This document shows positions 21,359-32,804 of a stretch of DNA of 64,000 nt, one piece after another. The position numbers were made by a program, and so were the translations under genes. Every line of letters starts with the position of its first letter. Position 1 is the stretch's first letter. The notes under the pieces are model-generated. The model saw only the letters and a list, made by a program, of their open reading frames with translations. It was not told the DNA's origin and ran no database searches. Source of the DNA: Ariolimax columbianus (taxonomy: Eukaryota; Mollusca; Gastropoda; Stylommatophora; Arionidae); the NCBI GenBank assembly GCA_036924085.1, contig JAVGWX010000008.1, positions 51,578,814 through 51,642,813 on the forward strand. Direction: 5' to 3'.

Positions 21359-21721
21359 GGCCAAATGGAAAACAGAACATCTGGGCTACACAAAAAATGA
21401 TGCCTATTACCAGTTGAACAGAAGAGAGCAGGACGTGGTCTTCAGACTCCACACAGGCCACAACAGACTGAGATACCATCTATTCAATAAACTGAAGATA
21501 GGTGGCACTGACGAATGCACATGTGGTACAGGGAAAATAACCGCTGAACATCTGCTGCAAAATTGCCCGACATATGAGGATCAGAGAAAGCACATGTGGC
21601 CATCACCAGTGCTAACACTAGAAAAGCTCTATGGCAGTGTCGACAGCCTCAGGATGACAGCTGCTTTCTTCGAACAAATTCGAGTTGACGTCTGACAGCG
21701 TACGAAGAAGAAGAAGAAGAA
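21359..21721 (+). mobile_element. GAA-tailed RNase H LINE (family A), truncated, with TSD
   Basis: A 363-bp 3' end is flanked by a direct repeat CCAGTGTCT (21350-21358 and 21722-21730). It encodes AKWKTEHLGYTKNDAYYQL then NRREQDVVFRLHTGHNRLRY ... EHLLQNCPTYEDQRKHMWPS, closing with DSLRMTAAFFEQIRVDV stop. The tail is CAGCGTACGAAGAAGAAGAA. The reading frame is open, so this copy is young. Confidence 0.92.
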
Positions 21722-21730
21722 CCAGTGTCT

Positions 21731-22070
21731 TCTTCTTCTTCCTCCTCCTCCTCTTCTTATTCTTCTTCTTCTTCTACTAATTCCGTTATCAACCAGATTA
21801 TCCTACTCCGTTTCTCTCCTCAACAAAGAATTTATCTCACAATTGGGTTGGCAAGGGACATGTAGTTACTCTCTGTAGAACATGCTCCACCGTATCTTTG
21901 TTCTTCCCACATAGACACATGTCTGTTGACCCATTTTTTAATTTGTTGAACAGAAGATGTTTCAGTGCAGTGGCCTGCTCGCAGTCTGAATATTGTCACT
22001 TGATCTTTTCTTAGCAAGGAGCAATGTACTTCTGCTAAATGAGATTCTGAGTGTGCTATTTGCCTTTGAA
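21731..22070 (-). mobile_element. RNase H LINE 3' end, diverged family, TTC/GAA tail
   Basis: The minus strand ends (at 21731-21775) in GAAGAAGAAG/GAGGAGG. It encodes LRKDQVTIFRLRAGHC and MWEEQRYGGACSTES, homologous to the NRREQ...RLRTGHN and C.CG...T..H segments of family A but clearly diverged. Its tail abuts the right TSD of the plus-strand insertion at 21359-21721. Confidence 0.6.
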
Positions 22071-22293
22071 GTTAATTGATACCATTGTCACATTGTCTTT
22101 ATTTGTACCTCTCTCTCTTCAGTTTTGTTTTGCCTCCTCCTTATTTGGCTAGACTTTCTGCCTTCATCATCAACACCTTTATCAGCTACATGTGGTGCAC
22201 AGGTCTTCAACAAATATGCAGGTTCAATTAAAAACCGTTAGTCTTTGAATCACTGAGAATGTTCAATCCACACCATCATCGAGAGCTTGATAT

Positions 22294-22547
22294 TTTTTTT
22301 TTTTTTTTTTTTGCGTTCGCCTTATTTCTTTAATCCCCAAGGCGGTGTGCGTTGCACTGTGGTTTTTATTTTGCGCCTGTTGGCCCAATGCATCCGACTT
22401 CAGCATTCATTTTATGTAAGGGTCTGCTTCCTCCTACATTTTCTAAGGGTTTGCTTCCCCGGGGTAAGGCCGGTGATGTGATGGAGATCGAACCCAGCAC
22501 CTTCCGGTTGTGAGCCGTGCCACTTAACCACTAGGCCACGCCGTCCC
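22294..22547 (-). mobile_element. tRNA-derived SINE with poly(A) tail and TSD
   Basis: A 254-bp SINE is flanked by the exact 14-bp duplication CGAGAGCTTGATAT (22280-22293 and 22548-22561). On the minus strand the head reads GGCGTGGCCTAGTGGTTAAG (A box), then GGGTTCGATC-like B box, a body with CCGGGGAAGCAAACCCTTAG and GTGCAACGCACACCGCC, and about 20 A at the 3' end. Same family as 39648-39890 and 47221-47482. Confidence 0.95.
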
Positions 22548-22884
22548 CGAGAGCTTGATATAAATTAGTACTAGCTAACTCATGCAATGATGAAAAGGAG
22601 AAATATTTGTGCCTTTCTGCAATAAGAAATTCTCAATTCCTTAAGATGTAGAGGGGACAACTAACTGAAGAGAGTGACATGACATACATCTGACCAAAAG
22701 CAGGGATGGGACCTCTCTTTTAAGTTGTGTGTATACCCTGTACGCCAATATGGATACCGACCTGCACACTAGTTTTGTCAGTTCCGATGGTTGCAAATGT
22801 ATTCAAGTGTATGTACGCTGCTAGTTAATGTTTTACAGTCATGAGGAAATACTCAGACAAACCGGCATAGAGTGACTAGAAATC

Positions 22885-23128
22885 AGAAGAATTCGAGGTG
22901 ACAATACAGGTTTATAAGATAATCAAAGAAACGAATAAATTAGACCATAACATGTGTTTTTTTCAAAATACAACCACCTCTAAGAACAAGATGGTATACA
23001 ATTTAACCAAAGAAAGGTTCAGATTAGACATTTAAAAAATTTTATTAGTCAGAGAGTGGTGAATGCTTGGAATGTATTACCACATGAAGAAGTGGAGGCA
23101 GGGACAATTAATGCGTTTAAGAATAGAG
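22885..23128 (+). mobile_element. CR1 fragment, C-terminal RT region
   Basis: It matches 50430-50670 of the intact CR1 (TTCGAGGTGACAATACAGG, TAGTCAGAGAGTGGTGAATG, GTGGAGGCAGGGACAATTAA). It lacks the CR1 3' end because the next repeat begins at about 23130. Confidence 0.85.
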
Positions 23129-23134
23129 GCGCAG

Positions 23135-23625
23135 AAAAGGTGGTGCCATAACTGGCTGCGGCTCTAGATTACTCTTATGTTTTAGTTCATTATAGATGCT
23201 GCCAGACCAAGGATTTGCCGGGAATTCACACTAGTCGACGACTTACACTTGTGTTCACGGAAACGTGTTGTTGTTTTTCATTTGGACTGGTTAATTCGTT
23301 CGTTTTGTGGTTTCTTCCGTCCGATTATCCTGGAATGGACATCGGCTATATGAATAGCACTAGGCTTAAATATCTGTCGTATTTCAAGGTCTAGTTCACA
23401 CGGCTGAACTTTACCTGATTGGCGCCCTTCCTCCTAGCTGAAGATATTGTCAGCTTTGTTGTATAAATTTAGGCACAACTACAAGGAACTGCAACCTGGA
23501 GAGAGATGGGCTCTGTCAGGTGTGTAGCGGCCCAATACATACCGTTGTTGTATGACCGGAGCTGGTACTACAAACTGCAATAACGGTGCCTGAACGACTT
23601 TCTATGTTATGGGACTGATGATGAT
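23135..23625 (+). mobile_element. LINE 5'-region repeat (paralogue of 59085-59500)
   Basis: Shares with 59085-59500 the string CTAGTCGACGACTTACACTT and much of the surrounding 400 bp (GACCA(A/C)GGATTTGCC, CTACAAACTGC / CGACAAACTGC). In the 59-kb copy this leads into a LINE endonuclease. Here it ends GACTGATGATGATGATC, an RTE-like ATG tail, so an internally deleted derivative (5' end joined to tail) is likely. Confidence 0.6.
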
Positions 23626-23664
23626 GATCTTCCTTTTCACGTCTGTGTAACTTACAGTATGTAG

Positions 23665-23960
23665 GAATCTACTTACTGTTCACTTTGTTGAAGTTGAAGC
23701 TGACATTCACGAGTGCCCCAGACATGCTGTCAAATTCCTCGTTTTTATGGTTTATGAGAACCATTATGACTGACAGAGAATATGTAAGAAAAACTATCTC
23801 GTCTCTGGCATTGTTCTTGTTTTCCACGATGGCTTTTGCAGCTGTTCTTAGTGTTCCAACCTCAGCTCTGAAATTGTTTGACAGTTGTCTTGTGGCCATA
23901 TGGATTTCCTGTCCATTATTTAATGTTGTGTTTAAGTCAACGCCAATTGTAGAACTTGAA
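23665..23960 (-). mobile_element. LINE RNase H domain fragment
   Basis: Minus-strand frame: GVDLNTTLNNGQEIHMATRQ, LSNNFRAEVGTLRTAAKAIV, DEIVFLTYSLSVIMVL. It matches the RNase H domain at 24360-24560 (LSVATGKFSSNFRAEAKALK, IVLFTYVALSVV). It is head to head with the plus-strand family A copy that begins at about 23985. Confidence 0.75.
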
Positions 23961-23984
23961 AAGATTACAAATCTGCAATTCATG

Positions 23985-25117
23985 ACCGATAGAAGAGAGA
24001 GCAGAGCCTAACAGCAAGCAGAGAAACTAAGAAGACTGACAGATCATACAATGCATCAGAGACTAAATGGATTTGGAAAAGAGAGACTAATGCGGAGAAA
24101 CTTTGTAGAAATAGCCAAAGCAAACCTGAGCGAAGACCCTATGAACACAATATCAACACAAAAGCCCATCCCTACTGTACGCAAACCCACCTCGAAGCAG
24201 TATATCTGTCCAGAGGTGGTAGAAAATATACCAGATATCGGATACAAGAACATCCAGACTGAAAAGGAAAGAAGAGACATAACCCTGAGGTACATGGACA
24301 AAAACTACCGAAGCACAGACTGGACCCATGCATACACTGACGGTTCTGCAACAAACACAACACAGAATAGAGGGGGAGGGGTATTCCTGAGCCTAACAAA
24401 CGGTAGAAAGATAACGCTGTCAGTGGCAACTGGGAAATTCTCAAGCAATTTCAGAGCGGAGGCAAAGGCATTGAAGGCTGCAGTAGAAGCAATGCTGACA
24501 GGCGAAAGCAATGAAAGCCAGATAGTCTTGTTTACATATGTCGCCCTGTCCGTGGTTATAGAGTTTAAAAGCCAGAAAAATACAGAACTTAATGACTTAA
24601 GAGCAGTACTCTGTCAACTATGCCAGTGGGTTCCATCGCACTATAACATTCAAGGCAACAAGGAGGCAGACAGACTGGCAAAAGAAGGTGCAAGGTTACC
24701 ACAACCAAATTCTAGTGTGACCTACCAAGAGTCCAAAAGGTTTATTAGGGCCAGATACATGGCCAAATGGTAAACAGAACATAATAGCTACACAAAAAAA
24801 TGATGCTTATTACCAGTTGAACAGAAGAGAGCAGGTCGTGGTCTTCAGACTCCGCACAGTCCACAACAGACTGAGGTACCATCTATTCAATAAACTGAAG
24901 ATAGGTGCTACTGACGAATGCACCTGTGGTGCAGGGAAAATGACCCCTGAACATCTGCTGCAAAATTGCCCGACATACGAAGACCAGAGAAAGCACATGT
25001 GGCCATCACCAGTGCCAAAACTAGACAAGCTCTGTGGCAGTGTCGACAGCCTCAGGATGACTGCTGCGTTCTTCGAACAAATTCAAGTTGACGTCTGACA
25101 GCGTACGAAGAAGAAGA
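23985..25117 (+). mobile_element. GAA-tailed RNase H LINE (family A), longest copy
   Basis: A 240-residue frame at 24051-24773 contains an RNase H domain: HAYTDGSATNTTQNRGGGVF (catalytic Asp), FSSNFRAEAKALKAA (Glu), a TYVALSVV segment where a second Asp (TDA) is usual but is lost, and VPSHYNIQGNKEADRLAKEG. A stop at 24772 splits it from the C-terminal region NRREQVVVFRLRTVHNRLRY ... CTCGAGKMTPEHLLQNC (24817-25098). It ends CAGCGTACGAAGAAGAAG. RNase H downstream of RT points to the I superfamily. Confidence 0.88.
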
Positions 25118-25254
25118 TTCAATGTTTTAATATATCCCATGGTTGATCAATCTGTGTATATGTAGGTCCATTTTGTTACTTCCTATGTCCATTGAATATA
25201 TTTGTAATGCTACATGTTTTCTTTACAATTCTATTGAGTGCATTTTTTTTTCTC

Positions 25255-27140
25255 ATTTGCTTATGAAATGTTATCTATGAGCTCTGGCATGGTGTTGTGG
25301 GATGTGTTCCACGGTCACGGTATGCTCCCCACATGGACACTTGTTATCTGTCTCAATCCTCATTTTGTTGTAAAGATGACCATTTAATCGGTTATGCCAG
25401 TTCTCAGTCTGAAGATGAGTTGCTCTTCTCTGGTTAAGTTAAAGTAGCTGTCTTCTTTTCGGAAGTCCGGATGTTGATCAGCCCATTTCCCCCTAAAGCT
25501 GGCTTTAATTATGGTCTTAGTTTCATTATATGTGATACTCAGGTCTGTTTGTGGGGATACTCCTCCACTCTTTGCTAGTTTGTCTGCAGCTTCATTACTT
25601 TCGATAATGCAGTGGGATGGGATCCACTGTATGACCAACCTTGGGTGTTCTGCTGAGAGCTGTGTCAGGTAGAACATACATTACTCGAGATCTTCATCGT
25701 TGTGTTGTTTTAGCGCTGCTAATACTGATGCAGCATCAGTCAGGAATACTATGTTTTCTTGGTGGATATCTTTATCTTGGATTACAAGCTCAGCTGCGGC
25801 CTTCGGTGCCTCTGCTTCTGCACGGAAGTTATTTGAACATGTTCTCGTTGTTAATACTCGAGTGTTTTCTTCTCCATTCCTTAGTCTGTAATCAACCCCT
25901 GCACCTCCATTGGATGTGGTTTTGTTGCATGAGCCATCTGTATCTACGTGTATTCATGTTTCTGGTGGGTATACTTTCCTAAGATATTCTTCTGTAATAA
26001 ATTTTCCTTTCTAAATCTGTCTGTTCCCTTTTTTCCTATTCCCTCTATAGTTTCTACCATCTCAGGGAATTTGCTTTTTTCCATGTTGGGGTTTGGGGTG
26101 TTTGTTTCAAAGCTTTAACCAATGTCTGGATTATGATTTGATCTGCTCTTGTAAGTTCTTTTGTTTAAAAAAAATATAAATTGGTTTTTCTTTAATCTCC
26201 CTCTTCTATGCCATTTGTCCTGTCATATATAAGGTGATCAGGCATGCGTTTGAACTTCTCCTACTGCTGGAGTGTTTTTGTTTTTTTATCTCTCCGCTTC
26301 TCCATACTTTCGATTCGTGTGATTTTCTCCTCGATTGCATTTATTGGTGTTGTTCTCATAGCTCCAGTGATGATACGTATACCTTGGGTTTTGGGTAGTA
26401 TTCATTTTTTTTAAAGTTATTATTTGTTACTGTGGACTATGCTGCTATCCCGTATTCTTGCACTGGTCTCACATAGCCTGTGTACAGTTTTTTTTAGCGT
26501 GCCCGCGTCAGCTACTCATGTTTTGCCTGATTTCTTTCTTATTATGGCCATTCTGGTCTTAGCTTTCTTGGTGGTTTTAAAAAAAAATCTGATTTGTCCA
26601 TGCCAATCTTGGTTGGGTCCATTGTTATTCCCAAATAAGTTGGACTTATTTTAAGGGGGAAAGTCTGGCTATTTACTTTTAAGATCGCTTCTTGGTGCTT
26701 GGAAGATAGGGAGAAGAATGTGTACGTGGTTTTGGTTTTTAGCGATGTGCCATTTTTGTAACTCTATTTAATTTAGGACCTCCTGCATTTAGTTTCTAGC
26801 TACATGTGTATACTCCTCGGATGTCTATAGTGCCAAGTCATCTGCATATAGCGTGCTGTGTACTCTTTTAGGGATGTCTGTGATTATATCATTTGAAGTA
26901 CATCATGGGTGAGAGTATTTCACCTTGCGGAACTCCTTGTTCCATTTTCAGCTTTTTGCTGAGGTGTCCTTGGAGTTGCGCTCTTGTTGTTACGTTATCT
27001 ATGTGTATCCATATTCTATCTCGTTCATCTTTAAACGGCGATTGTGCGATTTGTGTTTCTTAGTTACTATCATTCCTTTTGATTTTTGTAAATTTTATGC
27101 TGAGACCTTTATTTTCGCTTTAAATAACTACCACGTTGAC
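25255..27140 (-). mobile_element. RNase H LINE (family B), RT to 3' end
   Basis: On the minus strand, RT remnants (MEQGVPQGEILSP near 26940, a YADD-like site near 26830) are followed by an RNase H end at 25677-25384: HPRLVIQWIPSHCIIESNEA, ADKLAKSGG, SITYNETKTIIKASFRGKW, then TREEQLIFRLRTGITD. It is homologous to the plus-strand copy at 55330-57130. It is full of stops and frameshifts. Confidence 0.8.
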
Positions 27141-27204
27141 CATTTCTTGTTAGTCTGACTCATTCTGATACAGAATACAGATATATCACAATGACATAAA
27201 TGGG

Positions 27205-27872
27205 TTTAACTTAACTGAACTAAACGTCTTTATACTGGTTTAGAAGACTCTGCAGAGTCTGTATACAACCAGTTCCATTTACATCACCTTGCTCTAGAAG
27301 CTATGCACATCCAATGTATTCTTAAATGCATTAACCGTCCCAGCCTCCACCACCTCCCTTGGCAATGCATTCCAAGCATTCACCACTATCTGGCCAAAAA
27401 AAAACTTCCAAATATCTAATCTGGACCTCTCCTTAGTCAACTTGTAGCTGTGCTCTCTTGCTCTTGTTGGTGGTTGTATTTTAAAAAACTTGTTATAGTC
27501 TACTTTATCCATTCCTCTGATCATCTTATACACCTGTATTTAGTCACCACGAATTCTTCTCTCTTCTAGACACTGTAAGGCAGTTCTTTTTAATCTTTCC
27601 TCATAACTGTAATTCTGGAATCCCACTATCAGCTTTGTCGCTCTTTTTTGTATTATCTCCAGCATGTCTATATCCCCTCTCTGGTAAGGACTCCACACCT
27701 GTACACAGTACTCCAATCTAGGTCTAACTAATGCTTTATACAGTTTGACTATCACCTCCTTGCTCCTATGTTTAATATTTCTTTTTATCATCCCTAACAT
27801 TGCATTTGCCTTTTTTACTGCTACCTGAACTTGCTCCCTCACCTTACATGTATGATCTATTATAACTCCTAA
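27205..27872 (-). mobile_element. CR1-like LINE 3' end, 5'-truncated
   Basis: The minus strand begins mid-RT (KVREQVQVAVKKANAMLGMI at 27842) and runs through EYCVQVWSPYQRGDIDMLE and ERSRLDIWKFFFGQIVVNAW to the 3' end ACCAGTATAAAGACGTTTAG near 27225. A stop at 27540 (TAA) splits it. Highly similar to 18455-20590. Confidence 0.9.
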
Positions 27873-28289
27873 GGACAGAGGACGTCATATAATTTTGGCC
27901 ATTTGTTTGAGATTTCACCGCCCTCTTCACAATTTATTACAAAATCTTGGACCCACCCCCACGTGAAGTGACACGTTTTTTTTTACTTGGTTAGCCTAGT
28001 TGGTTAACCTAGTAAGGTATTGAGCTACATAGGCAGCGGCTTAGTACGTGAAGAGTTATCTTCCTCTCCAACTATTAGTGTTGCCATGGGACTGACCTTG
28101 ACCTTTACATTTAGTTAATAATAGAAGAAAATTGGCTTCTAAATAAAATCCCAAGGATGAAGTCACTTGTACCTTTCCCCCAGGTGATTTGTTAAGAGCA
28201 GTAGATGATGCCTAACTGGCGGCGGGTCTACTTAGCTGTAGTGGTCTATTAAGATGTACTCGCACATCGGTAAAACCACCGTCCAAGAA

Positions 28290-28365
28290 ACTGATTGTAT
28301 ACAGACTCTATGGAGTCTTCTAAACCAGTATAAAGACGTTAAGTTAAGTTAAGTTAAGTTAAGTC
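28290..28365 (+). mobile_element. CR1 3' terminal stub with GTTAA tail
   Basis: About 75 bp: CTGATTGTATACAGACTC ... CTAAACCAGTATAAAGACG followed by four GTTAA units. It is an extreme 5' truncation showing that the family ends in (GTTAA)n. Confidence 0.88.
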
Positions 28366-28538
28366 AGGTTATTGCATGTATATGAAAATAATGAAAATGT
28401 TTGATAATGTCCGCGTGTGATGCGCGTCGTCGTGCCATACATCGAGGTGTGCTCATGGCTGCAGTAAAGGAGACACTTTCTGGAAAGAATATGTCACATG
28501 ATCTGACTGTTCAGCCTCGATCCCCGCTTTCTCATTGC

Positions 28539-29312
28539 ACCATTCCCTGCATTCCCTGCATTCCCTACATTCTCTGCATTCCCTACATTCCCTACATTCC
28601 CTGCATTCCCTACATTCCCTGCATTCCCTACATTCCCTGCATTCCCTGCATTCCCTACATTCCCTGTATTCCCTACATTCCCTGCATTCCCTACATTCCC
28701 TACATTCCCTGCATTCCCTACATTCCCTACATTCCCCACATTCCTTGCATTCCCTGCATTCCTTGCATTCTCTGCATTCCCTACATTCTCTGCATTCCCT
28801 ACATTCCCTGCATTCCCTACATTCCCTGCATTCCCTACATTCTCTGCATTCCCTACATTCCCTGCATTCCCTACATTCTCTGCATTCCCTACATTCCCTG
28901 CATTCCCTACATTCCCTGCATTCCCTACATTCTCTGCATTCCCTACATTCCCTGCATTCCCTACATTCTCTGCATTCCCTACATTCCCTGCATTCCCTAC
29001 ATTCCCTGCATTCCCTACATTCTCTGCATTCCCTACATTCCCTGCATTCCCACCATTCCCTGCATTCCCTACATTCCCTGCATTCTCTACATTCTCTACA
29101 TTCTCTACATTCTCTACATTCTCTACATTCCCTACATTCTCTGCATTCCCTACATTCCCTGAATTCCCACCATTCCCTGCATTCCCTACATTCCCTACAT
29201 TCCCTGCATTCTCTACATTCCCTACATTCCCTGCATTCCCTACATTCCCTGCATTCCCTACATTCCCTACATTCCCTGCATTCCCTACATTCTCTGCATT
29301 CCCTGCATTCTC
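28539..29312. repeat. 9-bp minisatellite with 90-bp higher-order repeat
   Basis: About 86 units of CATTCCCT(G/A) with CATTCTCTG variants. Between roughly 28785 and 29050 the variants follow a 10-unit (90-bp) pattern: 28801-28860, 28891-28950 and 28981-29040 are identical. The unit length is a multiple of three and lacks stop triplets in several frames. That produces long spurious ORFs (HSL repeats and IPCIPY on plus, GNAGNV on minus). Confidence 0.97.
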
Positions 29313-29544
29313 AGCCAAGGGTGATGATGGCTCGGAAGTAGTTTGTCATTTCATCGCTATTATAGATCCATTAAGTCAAAATAGGTTTCAGATTTTCTCG
29401 TCAACAGTATCTCGTGTGCACGTATGATCATCGTTTTCCTTCATTCTTGATTCGTTTCAAACTTTTACATTGTGGTCTTGCCAGTGTGAGAGTACCTAGA
29501 CCATAGACGGCTACTATAACTGACACGTATAGAAGATCGACGAG

Positions 29545-29877
29545 AAAAAGATTAAAATAATTAGGGTCAATGTAGCATATACAGAACCAGTCCGGCTGAG
29601 AGGAACGCCACTGACATAGGTAGAGCTATTTACATACCTAGGAAGTATCATCAACAAGGAAGGAGGAACAGACAAGGATACAAAAAACAAGAGTTGCATT
29701 CGGAATGTTGAAACCCTTTTGGAACAATGAAATAAGTAAAACAAAAAAAAGATTTTCAATTCAAATGTGAAGCCAGTCCTGCTGTATGGAGCGGAAACCT
29801 GGAAGATGATCAAAGGAAATGACAGAAGACTGCAGGGTTTTGTCAACAGATGCCTGCGAAAGATTATTGGTATAAAA
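29545..29877 (+). mobile_element. LINE ORF2 fragment, left part, split by an RTE insertion
   Basis: The plus strand reads LFTYLGSIINKEGGTDKDTK, then a frameshift to VAFGMLKPFWNNEISKTKKR, NSNVKPVLLYGAETWKMIKG and RCLRKIIGI. This is the post-RT region of a common lophotrochozoan LINE family. It continues in the same frame at 31474 after removal of the inserted element and one copy of ATAAAA. Confidence 0.82.
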
Positions 29878-31467
29878 GAACTATGTATGGAGATAGCACA
29901 AAGCGATCAGTTACAATCCTACCAAAGGAACAGAAAGAACCTGAACCAACATTGGAAGAAGTACGCTCTGCAATTCAAAGCCTGGAAAAGGGAAAGTCCC
30001 CAGGATGCGATGATATCCCAGCAGAGCTAATACAAGCAGGAGGAGAGGCATGTGCTCGAGTCTGTCACAAGCTGTGTAAACAGATATGGCACAGTGCAGA
30101 GTGGTCAGAAGCATAGAAGAAATCAATTTATATTCCCCTCCCCAAAAAAGGCAACCTGAAGCTGTGCACGAACTACCGAACTATCGCGCTGATCAGCCAC
30201 GCTAGCAAGACACTCTTGCGAATCCTATTAAGAAGGATAGAGAAAAGGTTTAAATCTGAAATTCACTTAGTCCAGGCAGGTTTTAGGAAAGACAGAGGGA
30301 CTCGGGACCACATATTCAATTTAGAGAATATCTGTGAAAAATGTAGAGAGTTTAATGTAGACCTGTATACATGTTTCATTGCTTACATTAAGGACTTCGA
30401 CACGGTAAAACATCGAAATCTGTGGAGAATCATGAAGGAAATGGAGTTTCCTCTGCATATAGTTCATCTCATTGAAACATTATACCAAGATCAACAAGCC
30501 GCTGTCCGAGTATCTAGGCAAACATCGGATTGGTTTGCAGTTCAAAAGGGAGTCGACAGAGATGTATCCTCTTACCTTATCTGTACAACATATATGCGGA
30601 ATGTATAATGAGAAATGTTCGAGAAGATGAGAACATTGAAAGTTTCGATCCATTTACGATTGGGGGGTACGAGATTCCAGAGTTACGATACGCAGATGAC
30701 ACAGTGATACTATCCAGAAGTGCAGAAGAGCTAGAGCAGCTACTTTCAGCCGTTAATGGGCATAGTAAAGATCAAAATCTGTTCATAAACATAAACAAAA
30801 CAAAGATAATGACCACCGATAAAACACAATGTTATCATAAATTTACAGTGGGTGGTGAGGAAATAGATCAGGCTACACATTTTGAATATCTGGGCTCCAG
30901 AATTGACAAAAATGGTGACTGCTCGAAAGAAGTCAGAAGAAGACTAGCTATGGCAATGCAGAGACTGAATAGCCTGAAGAAATTATGGCAGGGCACCAAC
31001 AAAATGATAAAAGTAAAAGTCTTGAGAGCCTGTGTTTTTCCTGTGGCAGCTTATGGCTGTGAAGCATGGACGATTACCAAAACTTCTAGACAAAGAATCG
31101 AATCCTTCGAGTCAAAATGTTACAGAAAGATCCTCAGAATACCATGGACAGAGAAAAGAACAAATGTGGACATTCGGCAAGAGTTGAGCATAGAGGAGAA
31201 CTGGTTTATCAATTACATTTTGGCTAGAAAATGCAAATACTTTGGTCACATCAAGAGACACAACGGTCTTGAGAGAACGGTGATGGAAGGTATGGTGCCA
31301 GGCAAAAGAGGAAGGGGTAGACCAAGAAGACGATGGCACCAAGATATCCAGGAATGCCTGAGTATGACAGTGGCGGAAGCTGGTGTTTTGGCAAGGGAAC
31401 GAGTTTCTTTCAGACAAACTGTGATGGAAGCGACGTTCTACAAAGGACATGCTACATGATGATGATG
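29878..31467 (+). mobile_element. RTE-like LINE, 5'-truncated, nested insertion
   Basis: Flanked by ATAAAA at 29872-29877 and 31468-31473. It reads LEEVRSAIQSLEKGKSPGCD, then after a stop LCTNYRTIALISHASKTLLR and VQAGFRKDRGTRDHIFNLEN. RELRYADDTVILSRSAEELE-type residues (YADD) come from a second frame starting at 30530. Downstream are HFEYLGSRIDKNGDCSKEVR, AYGCEAWTI, FGHIKRH, RGRGRPRRRWHQDIQECL and a terminal FRQTVMEATFYKGHAT stop. The 3' tail is ATGATGATGATGAT, as in RTE elements. Lesions: TAG at about 30115 and a frameshift at about 30545. Confidence 0.93.
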
Positions 31468-31473
31468 ATAAAA

Positions 31474-31790
31474 TGGTTTGAAAAAGTTACAAACGACAGA
31501 CTGTGGAAGAGAGGACCAGGAAAATTGGAACAGGAAAACTTAGGAAACAAGTGGAGATGGATGGGTCATATATTAAGAAAGCTCCCAGGCCAGTATCACC
31601 AGGTCATCCCTGTCATGGAACCCCCAGGGATGGAGAGATACAGACAGACCAAGGAATACATGGAGACGAGATCTGGAGGCAGAAGTAAAGAAAACAGGAA
31701 CAAGCTAGAAGGAAGTGGAAAAGATTGCACAGGACAGAGCTGCTTGATGAGGGTTGGTTGATGGCCTATGCACCCCTAGGTGATAGAAGG
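31474..31790 (+). mobile_element. LINE ORF2 fragment, right part of the split element
   Basis: WFEKVTNDRLWKRGPGKLEQ, then KWRWMGHILRKLPGQYHQVI and, after frameshifts, AQDRAA and CTPR-like residues. It continues the element at 29545-29877. The order (NE.LW, KWRWIGH.LRKP, RGR, AQDR..W, GLC) is that of the same LINE family's C-terminus. Confidence 0.8.
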
Positions 31791-32352
31791 CGAAAGATAT
31801 AACTGACACTGGATGCAAACAATAGATAACCAAAAAAATAACGTGGCAGACTAAAAACACTTTAACAGGAAAGATAATAATATAGATTGTGTGAAGTCAC
31901 ATTTCTTCAAGTCCCTTCCCCTGTTTTCCAGACACCCCAAAACGGTGTGTACCTCTCTCTCCTCCCGCGTGACGTTATATATGAACGACCCCAAAGTTGA
32001 TAGAACATTTCTGAGCAAGGTGATTCAGCGCGGTAAACGAATTTCTCAGTGAAGTGAGATGTTATCTTTCTCTGTTAAAGACACTTTTCAAGGCGGATCC
32101 AAAAACAATTCTCTGATAATTCAGAATGAGTCCACTAATATCAAAGTATCACTTACAATGTACACATTTTAGAAGATGATGATATCACCTTGAACAGCAT
32201 TTGAGAATTTGTTTTTTGGTTTTTGTTTTGGTTAAAGGTTTGTTTGTCTGGATTCTACTGGGATTCCATCCCAAACCACAGTTCTTAGTGCGATATCATG
32301 CCGTATTGACCAGTGTGTGGATGCGTGTGTATCTGATTGTAATGTGGATATA

Positions 32353-32761
32353 CAACCAGATTCTAGTGTGACCTACGAAGAGTCAAAAAGGCTCATTAGA
32401 GCCAGATACATCGCCAAATGGGAAACAGAACATATTGGCTACACAAAAAATTATGCCTATTACCAATTGAACAGAAGAGAGCAGGTCGTGGTCTTCAGAC
32501 TGCACACAGGCCACAACAGACTGAGGTACCACCTATTCAATAGGCTGAAGATAGGTGGCACTGACGAATGCAGTTTTGGTACAGGAAAAACATCCGCTGA
32601 ACATCTGCTGCAAAACTGCCCGAAATACGAGGACCAGAGAAAGCACATGTGGCCATCACCAGTGGCAACACGAGACAAGCTCTATGGCAGTGTCGACAGC
32701 CTCAGGATGACCGCTTCTTTTTTAGAAAAAAATACAGGTTGACGTTTGACAGCGTACGAAG

Positions 32762-32790
<29 letters not shown>
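32353..32790 (+). mobile_element. GAA-tailed RNase H LINE (family A), with 14-bp TSD
   Basis: 438 bp flanked by GTAATGTGGATATA (32339-32352 and 32791-32804). One open frame: SSVTYEESKRLIRARYIAKW, NRREQVVVFRLHTGHNRLRY, HLLQNCPKYEDQRKHMWPS. The first finger Cys is partly changed (ECSFGTGKT rather than ECTCGTGK). The tail GCGTACGAAGAAG extends to about 11 GAA units. It inserted into a GT-rich tandem repeat. Confidence 0.95.
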
Positions 32791-32794
<4 letters not shown>

Positions 32795-32804
32795 TGTGGA
32801 TATA

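Noticed and set aside
22500..22547. tRNA-like sequences with A and B boxes (also at 5723, 6849, 39850 and 47228)
   Set aside because: The rest of a cloverleaf does not form. Each is the head of a multi-copy SINE with a body, an A-rich tail and, in two cases, target duplications.
28401..29341. Long ORFs on both strands (HSL repeats, IPCIPY repeats, GNAGNV repeats)
   Set aside because: They are by-products of the 9-bp repeat, whose period is a multiple of three and lacks stops. No non-repeat domain or start context.
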